Positions 42,829 through 51,790 of a DNA stretch of 52,435 nucleotides are shown here, one piece after another. This DNA comes from an uncultured Erysipelotrichaceae bacterium. GTDB taxonomy: Bacteria; Bacillota_I; Bacilli_A; RF39; UBA660. The notes below the pieces were generated by a model. That model did no database searches, was not told where the DNA came from, and was given only the letters and a program-made list of their open reading frames with translations. The stretch is from positions 1-52,435 of the forward strand of contig CAOJNP010000007.1 in the NCBI GenBank assembly GCA_948439995.1, written 5' to 3'. Within the stretch, counting starts at the first letter, position 1; every line of letters begins with the position of its first letter. Made by a program: the position numbers and the translations under genes.

Positions 42829-43683
42829 TTCTTCTGTTTTATAAAGATAATCTAAACACTTTCGTAATTCATGGCAATTCTCAAATTCTGATTTTGTAAA
42901 ACTAATTTTTTGTGGCAAAGAAATTAGAATGAAAAACAGTTTTTTTTCATGTTCATTCCATGGAAATTTTGATTGATATATTTGAAACAATCCATCAAAA
43001 TCCAAATCAAAATATTCTCTTTGATAAAATGTTACAAGATCCAAAACCGGACTATCAATTTTACTATGATCCCAACTAATAAAATAATCTTTATCACTTT
43101 TCAAATAATGATCTAATGACAAATTATTGTGAATGAAACAAACACGTTGCTTTTTCTCATCTTTAACTAAAGAAAACCATTCATCTAACTCTTTTTTGGA
43201 AAACTCCAAACTAGATAATATCTTGGAAAGATTGCGCATCAAAAAATAATGACTTGGAGACATATAAATTTCAGCAAAATAAAGATCAAATAATCCCTCA
43301 TAATATTGTTTTAAATAAATAATATTTGATTCAATTGCTTCGTAAATTTCTTGATAAGTATCTTGACTTACTGTTTTATAGTAAGTTGTTTTTTGATGAA
43401 GAGAGACAATAGACTGAATTAAATCTTGCGCTTTTTGTTCTTTTGGAGATTGAATTTCTGCAATATATGGAAAAACATGAACTCCATCTCTACTATCATC
43501 TATAATTTCTGGAAATTCATAAAAATTACGACTTTGTAAATATCGATAAACATCTTTTAAATCTTTTTCTTTTGTCTTTACTACAAAATTTCCACTCGTT
43601 GTTTCCAAAATCATGACTTTTCCTTTTATCGTATAACGATACGGTTTATAAATATCTTTTAATATTTCAAATGATCTATTCAT
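42790..43683 (-). CDS. ysxE: YsxE/CotS-like protein of the aminoglycoside phosphotransferase fold
   Basis: 297 residues of kinase-like fold: a beta lobe with Lys36 in FVVKTKEK, then the loop at 185-192 where the usual HxDxxxxN is HNNLSLDH (Asp replaced by Asn), then ISWDHSKIDSPVLDL with the metal-binding type Asp205 and D210. Members of the CotS/YsxE/YutH group are spore-coat associated and often lack catalytic residues. The gene overlaps the end of the SpoVID-like gene by 8 bases; spoVID and ysxE are neighbours in Bacillus as well. Probably a structural coat or coat-assembly protein. Confidence 0.78.
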   Translation of the reverse strand: MNRSFEILKDIYKPYRYTIKGKVMILETTSGNFVVKTKEKDLKDVYRYLQSRNFYEFPEIIDDSRDGVHVFPYIAEIQSPKEQKAQDLIQSIVSLHQKTTYYKTVSQDTYQEIYEAIESNIIYLKQYYEGLFDLYFAEIYMSPSHYFLMRNLSKILSSLEFSKKELDEWFSLVKDEKKQRVCFIHNNLSLDHYLKSDKDYFISWDHSKIDSPVLDLVTFYQREYFDLDFDGLFQIYQSKFPWNEHEKKLFFILISLPQKISFTKSEFENCHELRKCLDYLYKTEELIRPYYAIEQAQ

Positions 43684-44413
43684 CTTCTTTTGGAATAATA
43701 ATTTTATCTCCTGTATTTAATTCATTGAAATCATTGTAATCTGTTAATAAGTTTAAATTGGATTGATACATTGTACAAATCGTTTCAATATTTTCTCCTT
43801 CTTTTACAATATGGATATGATAAGTTGCATAAGAATCATCAGAAGGATTGATATGATTAATTACAGTTTCTTCACTTTCTTTCATATCTTCATTTCTTTC
43901 TTCTTCGACTTCATCTGGTTCTATAAAATTCTCTACTTCTTCTTGCTTTTCCTCTTGTAACGTTTCTATTTTAGGTTCTACTAAATCCATTACATTAGAA
44001 ATCGGATCTTCTACTTTAGTAAAAATAGTTCGTTCTTCTTCTGTACTAGGTTCTAATATTTCCTCAATTACTTCAGGAACGACATCTTCTTTTACTTCTT
44101 CTGCTTCAATGGAAAATTCTATATCTATTTCAACCGTCTCATCATTTACCACATCATAAGAAAAATCAGTAATTTCAAATTGAACAGAATCCAAATCAAT
44201 TTGATCTGTTATTTCAATGGAAAAAGGAAGTTTATGTAAAAAAGGTTCGCGATTCACACTCACTTCATGACTACGATATTCTCCAGAAATAATAAAATTT
44301 CCCTTAATCTCCTCTTGGCTTTTTTCTAATTCATATTCCAAAGACATACTAGTAATTTCTGCTATCTTAGATCCAAACGAAATCGTTTTTGTATAAGGTA
44401 TTATACTTTTCAC
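43676..44413 (-). CDS. spoVID: SpoVID-like spore coat assembly protein with C-terminal LysM
   Basis: 245 residues. The N-terminal domain (about 1-105) is beta-rich, with ITSMSLEYELE, FIISGEY and LPFSIEIT, like the SpoVID N-terminal domain. A long Glu-rich low-complexity linker follows (about 106-190), then a LysM domain (about 198-245: YHIHIVKEGENIETICTMY ... GDKIIIPKE). In Bacillus, SpoVID drives encasement of the forespore by coat proteins. GTG start with GGGTGA upstream. The partner YsxE-like gene overlaps its end. This protein is shorter than Bacillus SpoVID, mainly in the linker. Confidence 0.78.
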   Translation of the reverse strand: MKSIIPYTKTISFGSKIAEITSMSLEYELEKSQEEIKGNFIISGEYRSHEVSVNREPFLHKLPFSIEITDQIDLDSVQFEITDFSYDVVNDETVEIDIEFSIEAEEVKEDVVPEVIEEILEPSTEEERTIFTKVEDPISNVMDLVEPKIETLQEEKQEEVENFIEPDEVEEERNEDMKESEETVINHINPSDDSYATYHIHIVKEGENIETICTMYQSNLNLLTDYNDFNELNTGDKIIIPKEDE

Positions 44414-44548
44414 TTTCTCACCCTTTCTACTCCTTTATATGAAAGTTTAAGAAAAAAAAGAACTATTAGAATTTGTAAATGACAAGATTTTTCTTTTTTT
44501 AAAATAAAATTCTTATGATAAACTTATTATAGTAGAAAGAGTGATAAT

Positions 44549-45910
44549 ATGAATCAAACCATTTTTAAAGAATATGATATAAGAGGAACTTATCCAAATG
44601 AAATAAATGAACAAGATGCTTACAAAATAGGAAGAAGTTATGGTAGTTACTTACAAGAAATATTAGATAAAAATAAATGTGTAGTAGGTCATGACAATCG
44701 TCTTTCCAGTCCACTACTTTATAAAAATTTAATAGAAGGAATTTTAGATAGTGGTTGCAATGTCATTGACTATGGTTTAATAACTACTCCAATGCATTAT
44801 TATACAAGACATTTAAATCATGCATATGGAATCATGGTAACAGCAAGTCACAATCCAAAAGATGATAATGGTTTTAAATTTTCGTTTGATGAATGGGCAA
44901 ATGCACGCGGAAATATGATATATGAATTTCGAGATTATACATTAAAAGAAAAGTTTAAATCAGGACATGGCTTCATAGAAAAAAGAAATATTCTAGAAGA
45001 TTATTTAAAATATATGAAAGATAATGTTCAAATGGGGTCAAGAAACTTAAAAGTAGTAATTGATCCAGGAAATGGAGTTACTTCTACAGTAGTAAAAGAA
45101 TGTCATCATTTATTTCCAAATTTAGATATCACGTACATTTGTGATGAAAACGATGGCTCTTTTCCAAATCATCATCCAGATCCTGCAGTAGAAGATAACT
45201 TACAAATGTTAAAAGACACGGTAAAAAAAGTAGAAGCTGACATCGGAATTGCTTACGATGGTGATGGAGATCGTGTGGGATTTGTCGATGAACAAGGACA
45301 ATTTATTCCTGCCGATAAAATTATGATCATTGCAGCACGTGCTTTAATGAAAACATTTCAAAACAAAACAGTTTTATACGATGTAAAATGCACAAAAGCA
45401 TTAGAAGATGAAATTAAAAAACTAGGAGGTTCTTCTTATATGGAACGGACTGGTACTAGTTATACAGAAAGCTCTACCAAACAAAAAAACATCCCCCTTG
45501 GTGGAGAATTATCTGGTCACTTATTTTTTAACGACCGTGGTATTGAAATTTGTAGTGGAATTTATGATGGTTTAAGAATATTGGAGATCTTATCCAAAAC
45601 AGAAAAAAAGGTTTCAGAATTATTAGAAGGTATTTCTAATTATCTTTCTACTCCAGAAATTAAAATTCCTTGTTCCAATGAATCAAAATTCGATATAGTT
45701 GAAAAAGTAAAAAACTATGTAATAGAAAAAAATTATCAATTTCATGATATTGATGGAGTTCGTGTCCATTTTGAAGATAGTTGGGGCCTTATTCGTGCAA
45801 GTAATACGGGACCTAATTTAACGCTTCGTTTTGAAGCAACAACAGAAGAAAGATTAAATCATATTCAAAAAGAATTTACCGATTTAGTAAATAATCTACT
45901 AAAAAGGTAA
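44549..45910 (+). CDS. manB: phosphomannomutase/phosphoglucomutase
   Basis: Interconverts hexose 6- and 1-phosphates for sugar-nucleotide synthesis. Four domains of the alpha-D-phosphohexomutase family are marked by YDIRGTYP, the phosphoserine loop TASHNP (Ser100), the metal loop DGDGDRVG, the sugar-binding GGELSGH and the phosphate-binding RASNTGPNLTLRFE. 453 residues. PMM/PGM specificity is suggested by GGELSGH, not proven. GAGTGATA lies before the ATG. It is alone on the plus strand, divergent from spoVID, and may supply the polysaccharide locus. Confidence 0.92.
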   Translation: MNQTIFKEYDIRGTYPNEINEQDAYKIGRSYGSYLQEILDKNKCVVGHDNRLSSPLLYKNLIEGILDSGCNVIDYGLITTPMHYYTRHLNHAYGIMVTASHNPKDDNGFKFSFDEWANARGNMIYEFRDYTLKEKFKSGHGFIEKRNILEDYLKYMKDNVQMGSRNLKVVIDPGNGVTSTVVKECHHLFPNLDITYICDENDGSFPNHHPDPAVEDNLQMLKDTVKKVEADIGIAYDGDGDRVGFVDEQGQFIPADKIMIIAARALMKTFQNKTVLYDVKCTKALEDEIKKLGGSSYMERTGTSYTESSTKQKNIPLGGELSGHLFFNDRGIEICSGIYDGLRILEILSKTEKKVSELLEGISNYLSTPEIKIPCSNESKFDIVEKVKNYVIEKNYQFHDIDGVRVHFEDSWGLIRASNTGPNLTLRFEATTEERLNHIQKEFTDLVNNLLKR

Positions 45911-46096
45911 ATTCTTTTCTTCTTTCTTTAATGAAATTTTGTTGTTCAACCATGATTGATTTAAAAGATCTTAGCTTCTTATAACATCTGTTTTAATAAA
46001 ATTATTAAATGAAAAACTTGTTTTAAAGAACGAATTTTCTTTTTTGAATTTTAAATGAAGTTTCTTAATATCTTATAATCTTAGATTTATTGCAAC

Positions 46097-46128
46097 AAAA
46101 AAGATCAGTTTTAAAACTAATCTTTTTT
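46097..46128. terminator. bidirectional terminator between manB and deoD
   Basis: A near-perfect palindrome: AAAAAAGATCAGTTTT faces AAAACTAATCTTTTTT, giving A/T-flanked stems on both strands. It lies 6 bases after the deoD stop. The 186 bases between manB and the hairpin hold no clear feature. Confidence 0.75.
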
Positions 46129-46134
46129 AAGTCT

Positions 46135-46881
46135 TTAATCTAATATTGCTGCATCTAGTGCCAGCAAAATCATTTCATCCAAAGACTTTTCCCTTTCTTC
46201 GATTGTCATAAATGTTTCTTTAAATTTGCTGTCTACAACCGTTAATAAACAAGCAGACTCTAAACCAAAACTAGAAGCAATATGGAATAACGCAAATGAT
46301 TCCATTTCCTCTCCTATGATGTTCGTCTCGCTTGGAACACGTGAAAGGACATGTTCATTAAGAGAATAAAAACCAAATTGTTCCGTACTCATAACGGTAC
46401 CTAAAAATAATTTTTTACCCTTTTCTTGTGCTACCTGCTGAATTTTGTCATTTAATTCTTTACTTGGATATGCATAATGCGTTGGATCACCATTGTAAGA
46501 ATATGCAAAATTTCCTTCGTTGTAACTTTCTGTAGCTAAAATAATATCTGGGACATTCATTTCTGGTATTAGTCCGCCACAAGTTCCTATTCTTATGATT
46601 CGTTTCACACCAAAGAAATAAAATAATTCAAAAGCATAAATACTCATAGAAGGCATTCCCATGCCAGATCCCATCACACTAACCCTTTTTCCTTGATAAG
46701 TACCAGTATAAGCAAACATATTCCTTGCTCGACTTACTAATTTTGCATCCTTTAAATATTTTTCTGCAATATATTTTGCTCTTAAAGGATCACCAGGCAT
46801 AATAACAGTTGGTGCCAAATCATCTTTTGTGCACTCAATATGAGCTGGTTTAATATGTTCCATCACAACAGGTGGTTTCAT
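46135..46881 (-). CDS. deoD: purine-nucleoside phosphorylase, DeoD type
   Basis: Hexameric phosphorylase of purine (deoxy)nucleosides in salvage. PTVIMPGDPLRA near residue 25 carries the phosphate-binding Gly/Arg, VMGSGMGMPSMSIY and RIGTCGG are the family core, and EEMESFALFHIA holds the ribose-binding Met-Glu. The usual SDH-like catalytic Asp segment appears as TVVDSKF. 248 residues against the common 235 because of a short N-terminal extension. GGGAGG precedes the ATG at 46881; an internal ATG 18 bases in is the more usual family start. Confidence 0.94.
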   Translation of the reverse strand: MKPPVVMEHIKPAHIECTKDDLAPTVIMPGDPLRAKYIAEKYLKDAKLVSRARNMFAYTGTYQGKRVSVMGSGMGMPSMSIYAFELFYFFGVKRIIRIGTCGGLIPEMNVPDIILATESYNEGNFAYSYNGDPTHYAYPSKELNDKIQQVAQEKGKKLFLGTVMSTEQFGFYSLNEHVLSRVPSETNIIGEEMESFALFHIASSFGLESACLLTVVDSKFKETFMTIEEREKSLDEMILLALDAAILD

Positions 46882-46965
46882 TCTACATCCCTCCCTAAAA
46901 TTATTATAACAAAGAAAAGAAAGAAGTTTACATCTTCTTTCTTATATTGACATTTTTTCTACATT

Positions 46966-49200
46966 TTATACTTGTAAAGAACAAAGAACTGAATTTATAA
47001 TTTGTTCGATCTCTTCATCTGTTTCATCCAAAAATTCCAAACGAAATTTACGAATCCCTAATTGGTAATACAAATTAAGTTTTGAAATATCATTTTTAAT
47101 ACTATGATAAAAAATATGAGTATGATGAAAAGAATCCATGATCATTGGATACATCGCTCCATTTCGATCTTTTAAAGTATATTGATCTTTCCTTTTACAA
47201 ACTTGACACTTCTGTTCTTGGTTGACATTCATTTTTAAAATACAATGATTTAACACCATGACTTCTAATCTTCCATAAAGAATAATTTCAAAAGGATTTC
47301 CTTGAGGATAAAATTCCAATAATCTTCTTAATTCTTCCTCTTTCATTTCAGGAGATAAACAAATTCTTTTTGCATGATTTTTGATTAGTAGATCACTAGC
47401 AGCATGATTCGCAATATTAAAAAAATAATCCGTACTTTTTTCACAATCATAAGAAATAAAACTTCCCGTTTCACCTGCCAAAATAGAAGAGACATTTTCT
47501 TTTTTGATATGATGCTGAACTCGATTCGTACGATAAATCACATTCTTATTTTGATATTTTTGATACAACTTCAAGTCTTCTACATAAATTCCCGAAATAT
47601 GAAACGATAACAGTTTTTTTAGCTGGCTTTCCTTTCTCACTGTTGCATAAACTTCCACTTTAGAATCAAAAGCAGGAGTTTCTCTCCGCTCTCTACCAAA
47701 TGTTATTTCTTTTCGTTCTACTCTTTTTTTTATAAAAAGATCAATTGCTTCTCTTCGAAAATCATTTAAATCTTTAATGGAAAGAAATAAATGATCTTCC
47801 AATTGAATTTCAATGGACTGGACATAAAATGGAGTATTTCCAAGCTTTGTTAATTGAGCTTTTACTTTTGACTCCGTAATCGGACAATTTTTCGCAATCG
47901 TTACGATATCTTTTGATAAAGTAATACTTTTTTCACCATCAAAAATCCAAAGAAAAATTCCGTTTAGAGTAATATTTGCTCTCATTTGAAGAGGAATTTT
48001 TGATTCTTTTTGATTTAATATTTCTTTTTCTAATATCGAATCCATAGTTTTCATAACTTTACATTTTTTAGTTAAATGAATTTTATTATCAACAAAAACA
48101 ATTTCTCCTCGTTTGGCATTTGATATCAAAAGATCTTTTTCATTATATAAAAAATTAACAATCATACCTTTCTCTTCTTCCAAAAAACGAATGCCATCTT
48201 CTTGGTGTAAATCTTGTTGCAACAAGATTTTAATTTTTTGATTTGAGATAGATAATACTTCTCCGATTAAAATACCTTGATGATTACTTGTACTTTGATT
48301 CATAAAATCTTGATCACTTTTACAATCAATTTTACCTTCCGTAAAACCACGATGAAACAACACTGCTGCAGATTGAACCATTTTGTTTGTTACAAAACAG
48401 CTTTTCTTTTCATCAAATTCATTCATTAAACTTCGATACATTTGCGTAATATATCCTACATAAGCAGGACTTTTCATTCTTCCCTCAATTTTAAAGCTAG
48501 TTATATTAGAAGAAAGCAATTGAGAAAAAATAGTGGAAGTATTTAAATCTTTAGTTGAAAGTAAATAATTTCCATTTGTTTTTATTTCAGCGCCATTTTT
48601 ACAAAGAGAAAAAGGAAGTCGGCAAATTTGAGCACAAGACCCACGATTTCCACTTCTATCTAATAAAAGTGACGAAAACAAACACTGCCCAGAATATGAA
48701 ATACATAAAGCTCCATGAATAAAAACCTCATACTCCATAGACTTAGGAAACAAATTGATTTCTTTTAGAGAGAGCTCTCTTGCTAATACAACACGTTTTA
48801 CACCTAATTTTTCGAATAGTTTAATCTGTTCGATATTATGAGTATGAGCTTGCGTTGAAGCATGAATTTCTAAATCTGGAAACATATCATGACATAATTT
48901 CATAAGGCCCAAATCTGCCATAATGATCGCATCAACATGATTTTGATATAAAAATGAAATATAAGCTAAAACAGATTCTAATTCAGATTCATAAATCATC
49001 GTATTCACAGTAACATACAATTTTACACCATGCAAATGACAATAAAATATTGCCTCTAACATTTCTTCATCCGAAAAATTAGTGGCAAAAGCTCTTGCAC
49101 CAAATTTCTTACCACCTACATAAACAGCATCCGCTCCATGAATAACAGCCATTTTAAGTGCATCAAAGTTTCCTGCTGGACTTAATAATTCCTTTTTCAT
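46966..49200 (-). CDS. U32 family protein, RlhA/TrhP-like RNA hydroxylation enzyme
   Basis: 744 residues. The N-terminal TIM-barrel has ELLSPAGNFDALKMA, GADAVYVGG and the U32 signature ALCISYSGQCLFSSLLLDRSGNRGSCAQICRLPF (cut here to its key parts: SGQC, NRGSCAQICR), whose Cys residues can hold an Fe-S cluster. A DUF3656-type region and a second Cys cluster (CILKMN..KCQVCKRKDQ) follow. Long members such as E. coli RlhA hydroxylate 23S rRNA and shorter TrhP acts on tRNA wobble uridine; the exact RNA is not decided here. ATG at 49200 has AGGTGATAATT upstream; the UDG-like gene runs 38 bases into it. Confidence 0.9.
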   Translation of the reverse strand: MKKELLSPAGNFDALKMAVIHGADAVYVGGKKFGARAFATNFSDEEMLEAIFYCHLHGVKLYVTVNTMIYESELESVLAYISFLYQNHVDAIIMADLGLMKLCHDMFPDLEIHASTQAHTHNIEQIKLFEKLGVKRVVLARELSLKEINLFPKSMEYEVFIHGALCISYSGQCLFSSLLLDRSGNRGSCAQICRLPFSLCKNGAEIKTNGNYLLSTKDLNTSTIFSQLLSSNITSFKIEGRMKSPAYVGYITQMYRSLMNEFDEKKSCFVTNKMVQSAAVLFHRGFTEGKIDCKSDQDFMNQSTSNHQGILIGEVLSISNQKIKILLQQDLHQEDGIRFLEEEKGMIVNFLYNEKDLLISNAKRGEIVFVDNKIHLTKKCKVMKTMDSILEKEILNQKESKIPLQMRANITLNGIFLWIFDGEKSITLSKDIVTIAKNCPITESKVKAQLTKLGNTPFYVQSIEIQLEDHLFLSIKDLNDFRREAIDLFIKKRVERKEITFGRERRETPAFDSKVEVYATVRKESQLKKLLSFHISGIYVEDLKLYQKYQNKNVIYRTNRVQHHIKKENVSSILAGETGSFISYDCEKSTDYFFNIANHAASDLLIKNHAKRICLSPEMKEEELRRLLEFYPQGNPFEIILYGRLEVMVLNHCILKMNVNQEQKCQVCKRKDQYTLKDRNGAMYPMIMDSFHHTHIFYHSIKNDISKLNLYYQLGIRKFRLEFLDETDEEIEQIINSVLCSLQV

Positions 49201-49624
49201 AATTATCACCTATTTCAAAATAAGAATTGACTTTTTTGATCGTTTCATTGATATAAGAATTCAAACAATTCCGCTTGTATATTAAAATATAAGATGGATG
49301 ATAAATAAAAAGAGAAGGACAAAAATTCCAATTCTTTTTTTTCAATTCTTTTTGAATGATAGTTCCACAAACTACAATCAAATCTGGATTTATCCTTTTT
49401 ATTTTTTCTTGAAAGTCAAAAAAAGAATGAGATAATTCTTCTTTCGTAGGATACCTTAATTTTCCTTTTTTATCTTTCGGAACAAACGATACATAATTCA
49501 TTTTAATGCATGAAAAGGAAAGACCTTGAATGATTTGATCAACAATCGCACCAGATTTAGTAGAAGAATCAAACGGTTGTTTATTCTCTTTGTCTGAAAT
49601 TCCTACAAAACAAATCGTTTTCAT
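49163..49624 (-). CDS. uracil-DNA glycosylase superfamily-like protein
   Basis: 153 residues. It begins with FVGISDKENKQPFDSSTKSG, which resembles the first motif and phosphate-contact region of the UDG superfamily, continues with a strand IVVCGT in the core, and has IYHPSYI (109-113 for HPSYI), matching the second UDG motif HPS. The activating Asp/Asn of classical UDGs is not obvious, so it may be a non-canonical or inactive member. The ATG overlaps the nudix stop (ATGA), and the 3' end overlaps the U32 gene by 38 bases. Confidence 0.65.
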   Translation of the reverse strand: MKTICFVGISDKENKQPFDSSTKSGAIVDQIIQGLSFSCIKMNYVSFVPKDKKGKLRYPTKEELSHSFFDFQEKIKRINPDLIVVCGTIIQKELKKKNWNFCPSLFIYHPSYILIYKRNCLNSYINETIKKVNSYFEIGDNYEKGIIKSSRKL

Positions 49625-50232
49625 ACTTGTGATAATTCAATGATTTTTTTTAAAATATCACCATATTTTGATAGTGCCGTTTCATGAGCATTTACCAAAA
49701 AATCTTGAAAATATATTTCTTTTTCTATGACTGCACCTTCTCTTATTATTTTTCCCATAACACTTCCACTACCATTGATAAACAAACGTAACGTCTCTTC
49801 GGCATTCACTAAAACCAAACCATCTACTTCCGTTTCATCAAATTTAAAATCTTGATAGTTTCCTTCATATAAATCTACATATACATTAGCAAATGCTCGA
49901 TCACGAAAAACACTACCGTCTTTCAAAGGCTTATCCATAACAAATGGCACGACTGCTACTAATGTAGCATCATTTGCATCAATATTAATTCCAATTTCTT
50001 CAAAAATTTCTCGTTCAAAACCTTCTGGAATTGATTCTCCTTTTTGTAAATGACCAGAAGCAGTGGTATAAAGCGTATTACTGTCTTTTCGGATTTGAAA
50101 AAAAACATTGCCAAATTTATCATACAACCAGCAATGAATCGTTTTATGCCACAAAGCATCACGATGTACAATTGCTCGTTCTTCGGAACCTAAAAAATTT
50201 CCTTGTTCATCATAAATATCCAATAATTCCAT
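49621..50232 (-). CDS. nudix hydrolase
   Basis: 203 residues. The nudix box G-x5-E-x7-REUxEExGU is complete at 60-82 (GHLQKGE...REIFEEIGI). The N-terminal part DIYDEQGNFLGSEERAIVHRDALWHKTIHCWLYD is of the YfcD/isopentenyl-diphosphate-isomerase-like branch (key residues: D..G...G, H..WHK..H.W). Substrate unknown. ATG at 50232 has GGTG 8 bases upstream; an in-frame ATG two codons earlier is too close to the site. First gene of a three-gene operon with the UDG-like and U32 genes. Confidence 0.9.
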   Translation of the reverse strand: MELLDIYDEQGNFLGSEERAIVHRDALWHKTIHCWLYDKFGNVFFQIRKDSNTLYTTASGHLQKGESIPEGFEREIFEEIGINIDANDATLVAVVPFVMDKPLKDGSVFRDRAFANVYVDLYEGNYQDFKFDETEVDGLVLVNAEETLRLFINGSGSVMGKIIREGAVIEKEIYFQDFLVNAHETALSKYGDILKKIIELSQV

Positions 50233-50254
50233 TTTCATATCACCTTTCTTTTTC

Positions 50255-50284
50255 ATTATATCATAGAAAAAAAAATAATTTTAA
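50255..50284 (-). promoter_or_regulatory. promoter of the nudix-UDG-U32 operon
   Basis: TTAAAA-N18-TATAAT on the minus strand, 22 bases before the start; the -10 is preceded by TGA, giving an extended -10. Confidence 0.5.
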
Positions 50285-50316
50285 GAAAATATGATAAAAT
50301 AAACATGGTGATTCAA

Positions 50317-51246
50317 ATGAAAAAAATATTTGAAATAAAAAACGATCAAATTATAGAAAGAAAAAAATTAAGTAAAAACAATTGGATTCATTTGATTAAC
50401 CCTACAGAAGAAGAAATTGTAGAAATTAGTAAAAAATTAAAAATAGATATTGATACAATTCAAAAAGCGCTTGATCGTTCCGAACTTCCTCATATTGAAA
50501 CGGAAGAATTTGGAGTTGCTTACATTATTGGTATACCATACGTCATTCGTTTCAATGAAAAAAAGAAATATCGAGTACTTCCCTTAGGAATTTTCTTTCA
50601 TAATGATGGAATTTTAACAGTATCTTTAAATTCTCATCCATTATTAAAGGATGTCAAACATGGAAATATTTCAAATTTATCGTTTCAAAATAAAAACAGT
50701 TTTCCAATTAAAATCATTGGTAAAAGTGTAGAATATTATTTGAAATACTTAAATGAAATTCAAGATGATATTTTAAAAAAAGAAAAAACACTAATCAAAT
50801 CTACAAGTAATAAAGATTTAGAACAAATGTTAACTTTACAAAAAAGCTTATTATATTTTACAACTGCACTACAAGGAAACAGGAGTGTTTTAGAAAGAAT
50901 TGAAAACAATAAAGATTTAAAAAAAGAAGATCTAGAATTATTAAAAGATGTAGAAATTGAAATCCGTCAAGGAATTGAAATGGCTAAAACATATCGAGAT
51001 ATCTTAGAAAACACAATGGCGACTTATAGTTCTATTATTTCTAATAATCTAAACGATGTAATGAAATTTTTAACGTCCATTACTTTAATAATTTCTATTC
51101 CTACTATGATTTCATCATTTTTAGGAATGAATGTTTTTCTAGGAGATTTTGGAAATAATCCACATTCGTTTCTTCTTATCATTTTACTTGCTTTTTTAAT
51201 ATCTTTCATCTTAACAATCATTTTAAAAAGGAAAAATTTATTATAA
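50317..51246 (+). CDS. corA: CorA family magnesium/divalent cation transporter
   Basis: 309 residues. A cytoplasmic alpha/beta funnel with long helices is followed by two C-terminal membrane segments; the pore signature GMN appears in SSFLGMNVFLG at the end of the first, and the protein ends with a basic tail. Low-length CorA of Firmicutes type. Mg2+ is the usual substrate, but Co2+/Ni2+ or Zn2+ cannot be excluded. ATG at 50317 has GGTGATTCAA upstream. It is divergent from the nudix operon. Confidence 0.93.
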   Translation: MKKIFEIKNDQIIERKKLSKNNWIHLINPTEEEIVEISKKLKIDIDTIQKALDRSELPHIETEEFGVAYIIGIPYVIRFNEKKKYRVLPLGIFFHNDGILTVSLNSHPLLKDVKHGNISNLSFQNKNSFPIKIIGKSVEYYLKYLNEIQDDILKKEKTLIKSTSNKDLEQMLTLQKSLLYFTTALQGNRSVLERIENNKDLKKEDLELLKDVEIEIRQGIEMAKTYRDILENTMATYSSIISNNLNDVMKFLTSITLIISIPTMISSFLGMNVFLGDFGNNPHSFLLIILLAFLISFILTIILKRKNLL

Positions 51247-51261
51247 AATCTTTCCTTTTTT
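51225..51261. terminator. bidirectional terminator between corA and the TetR-type gene
   Basis: AAAAAGGAAA and TTTCCTTTTT form a 10-base stem across a 16-base AT-rich loop. The left arm is in the last corA codons and the right arm ends at the tetR-type stop codon. Confidence 0.65.
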
Positions 51262-51790
51262 AATTTGCTTTACAAAATTTCTTTATCATATTTTTCAAAA
51301 GTTTTTTGATTTCTCGTTCAGTTGTAGTAATTTCTTTGCAAGCGATTTGACATGACAAACCATGAACATAAAATTGAACATCATAAAAAATCCGCTCTGC
51401 TTCTTTTTTTGTATATTTATATTGCTTCGAAAAAAAAGATAATTCTTCTAAATTTAATATCGAATCAATCTTTTCTCCTGTCATAAAAAGAGCTTTAAAA
51501 AGATTTGGCTCATCTAAAGAAAATAAACAATATGCTAAACTCTTTGTAAATAAATAATCACTTTTTTCGACAATTTCTTCAATAAATTCTTCATAATAAT
51601 GATAAAGATAATTTTTAAGATTCATTTTAAATTCATCCATATTATTAAAATTTTTAAACAAAGGCTGCGTAGAACAACCAATAAATTCACACAAACTTCT
51701 TACATTTAAAGATTCAATTCCCTTTTCTTGTATAAACAATAAAGCTTTTTCAAAAAACATATCTTCTTGAAAAATAGTAGTTCTTGCCAT
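51260..51790 (-). CDS. TetR/AcrR family transcriptional regulator
   Basis: 176 residues. The N-terminal helix-turn-helix is seen in ALLFIQEKGIESLNVRSLCEFIGCSTQPLFKNFNNMDEF (key residues: G, S, V, A/C, G-S, F-NF, K), with IGCSTQPLFKNF as turn and recognition helix. The C-terminal helical domain would bind a ligand; it is not recognisable. ATG at 51790 is chosen for GGAGTG upstream. Its target is unknown; the neighbour on its 5' side is gene-poor DNA. Confidence 0.82.
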   Translation of the reverse strand: MARTTIFQEDMFFEKALLFIQEKGIESLNVRSLCEFIGCSTQPLFKNFNNMDEFKMNLKNYLYHYYEEFIEEIVEKSDYLFTKSLAYCLFSLDEPNLFKALFMTGEKIDSILNLEELSFFSKQYKYTKKEAERIFYDVQFYVHGLSCQIACKEITTTEREIKKLLKNMIKKFCKAN

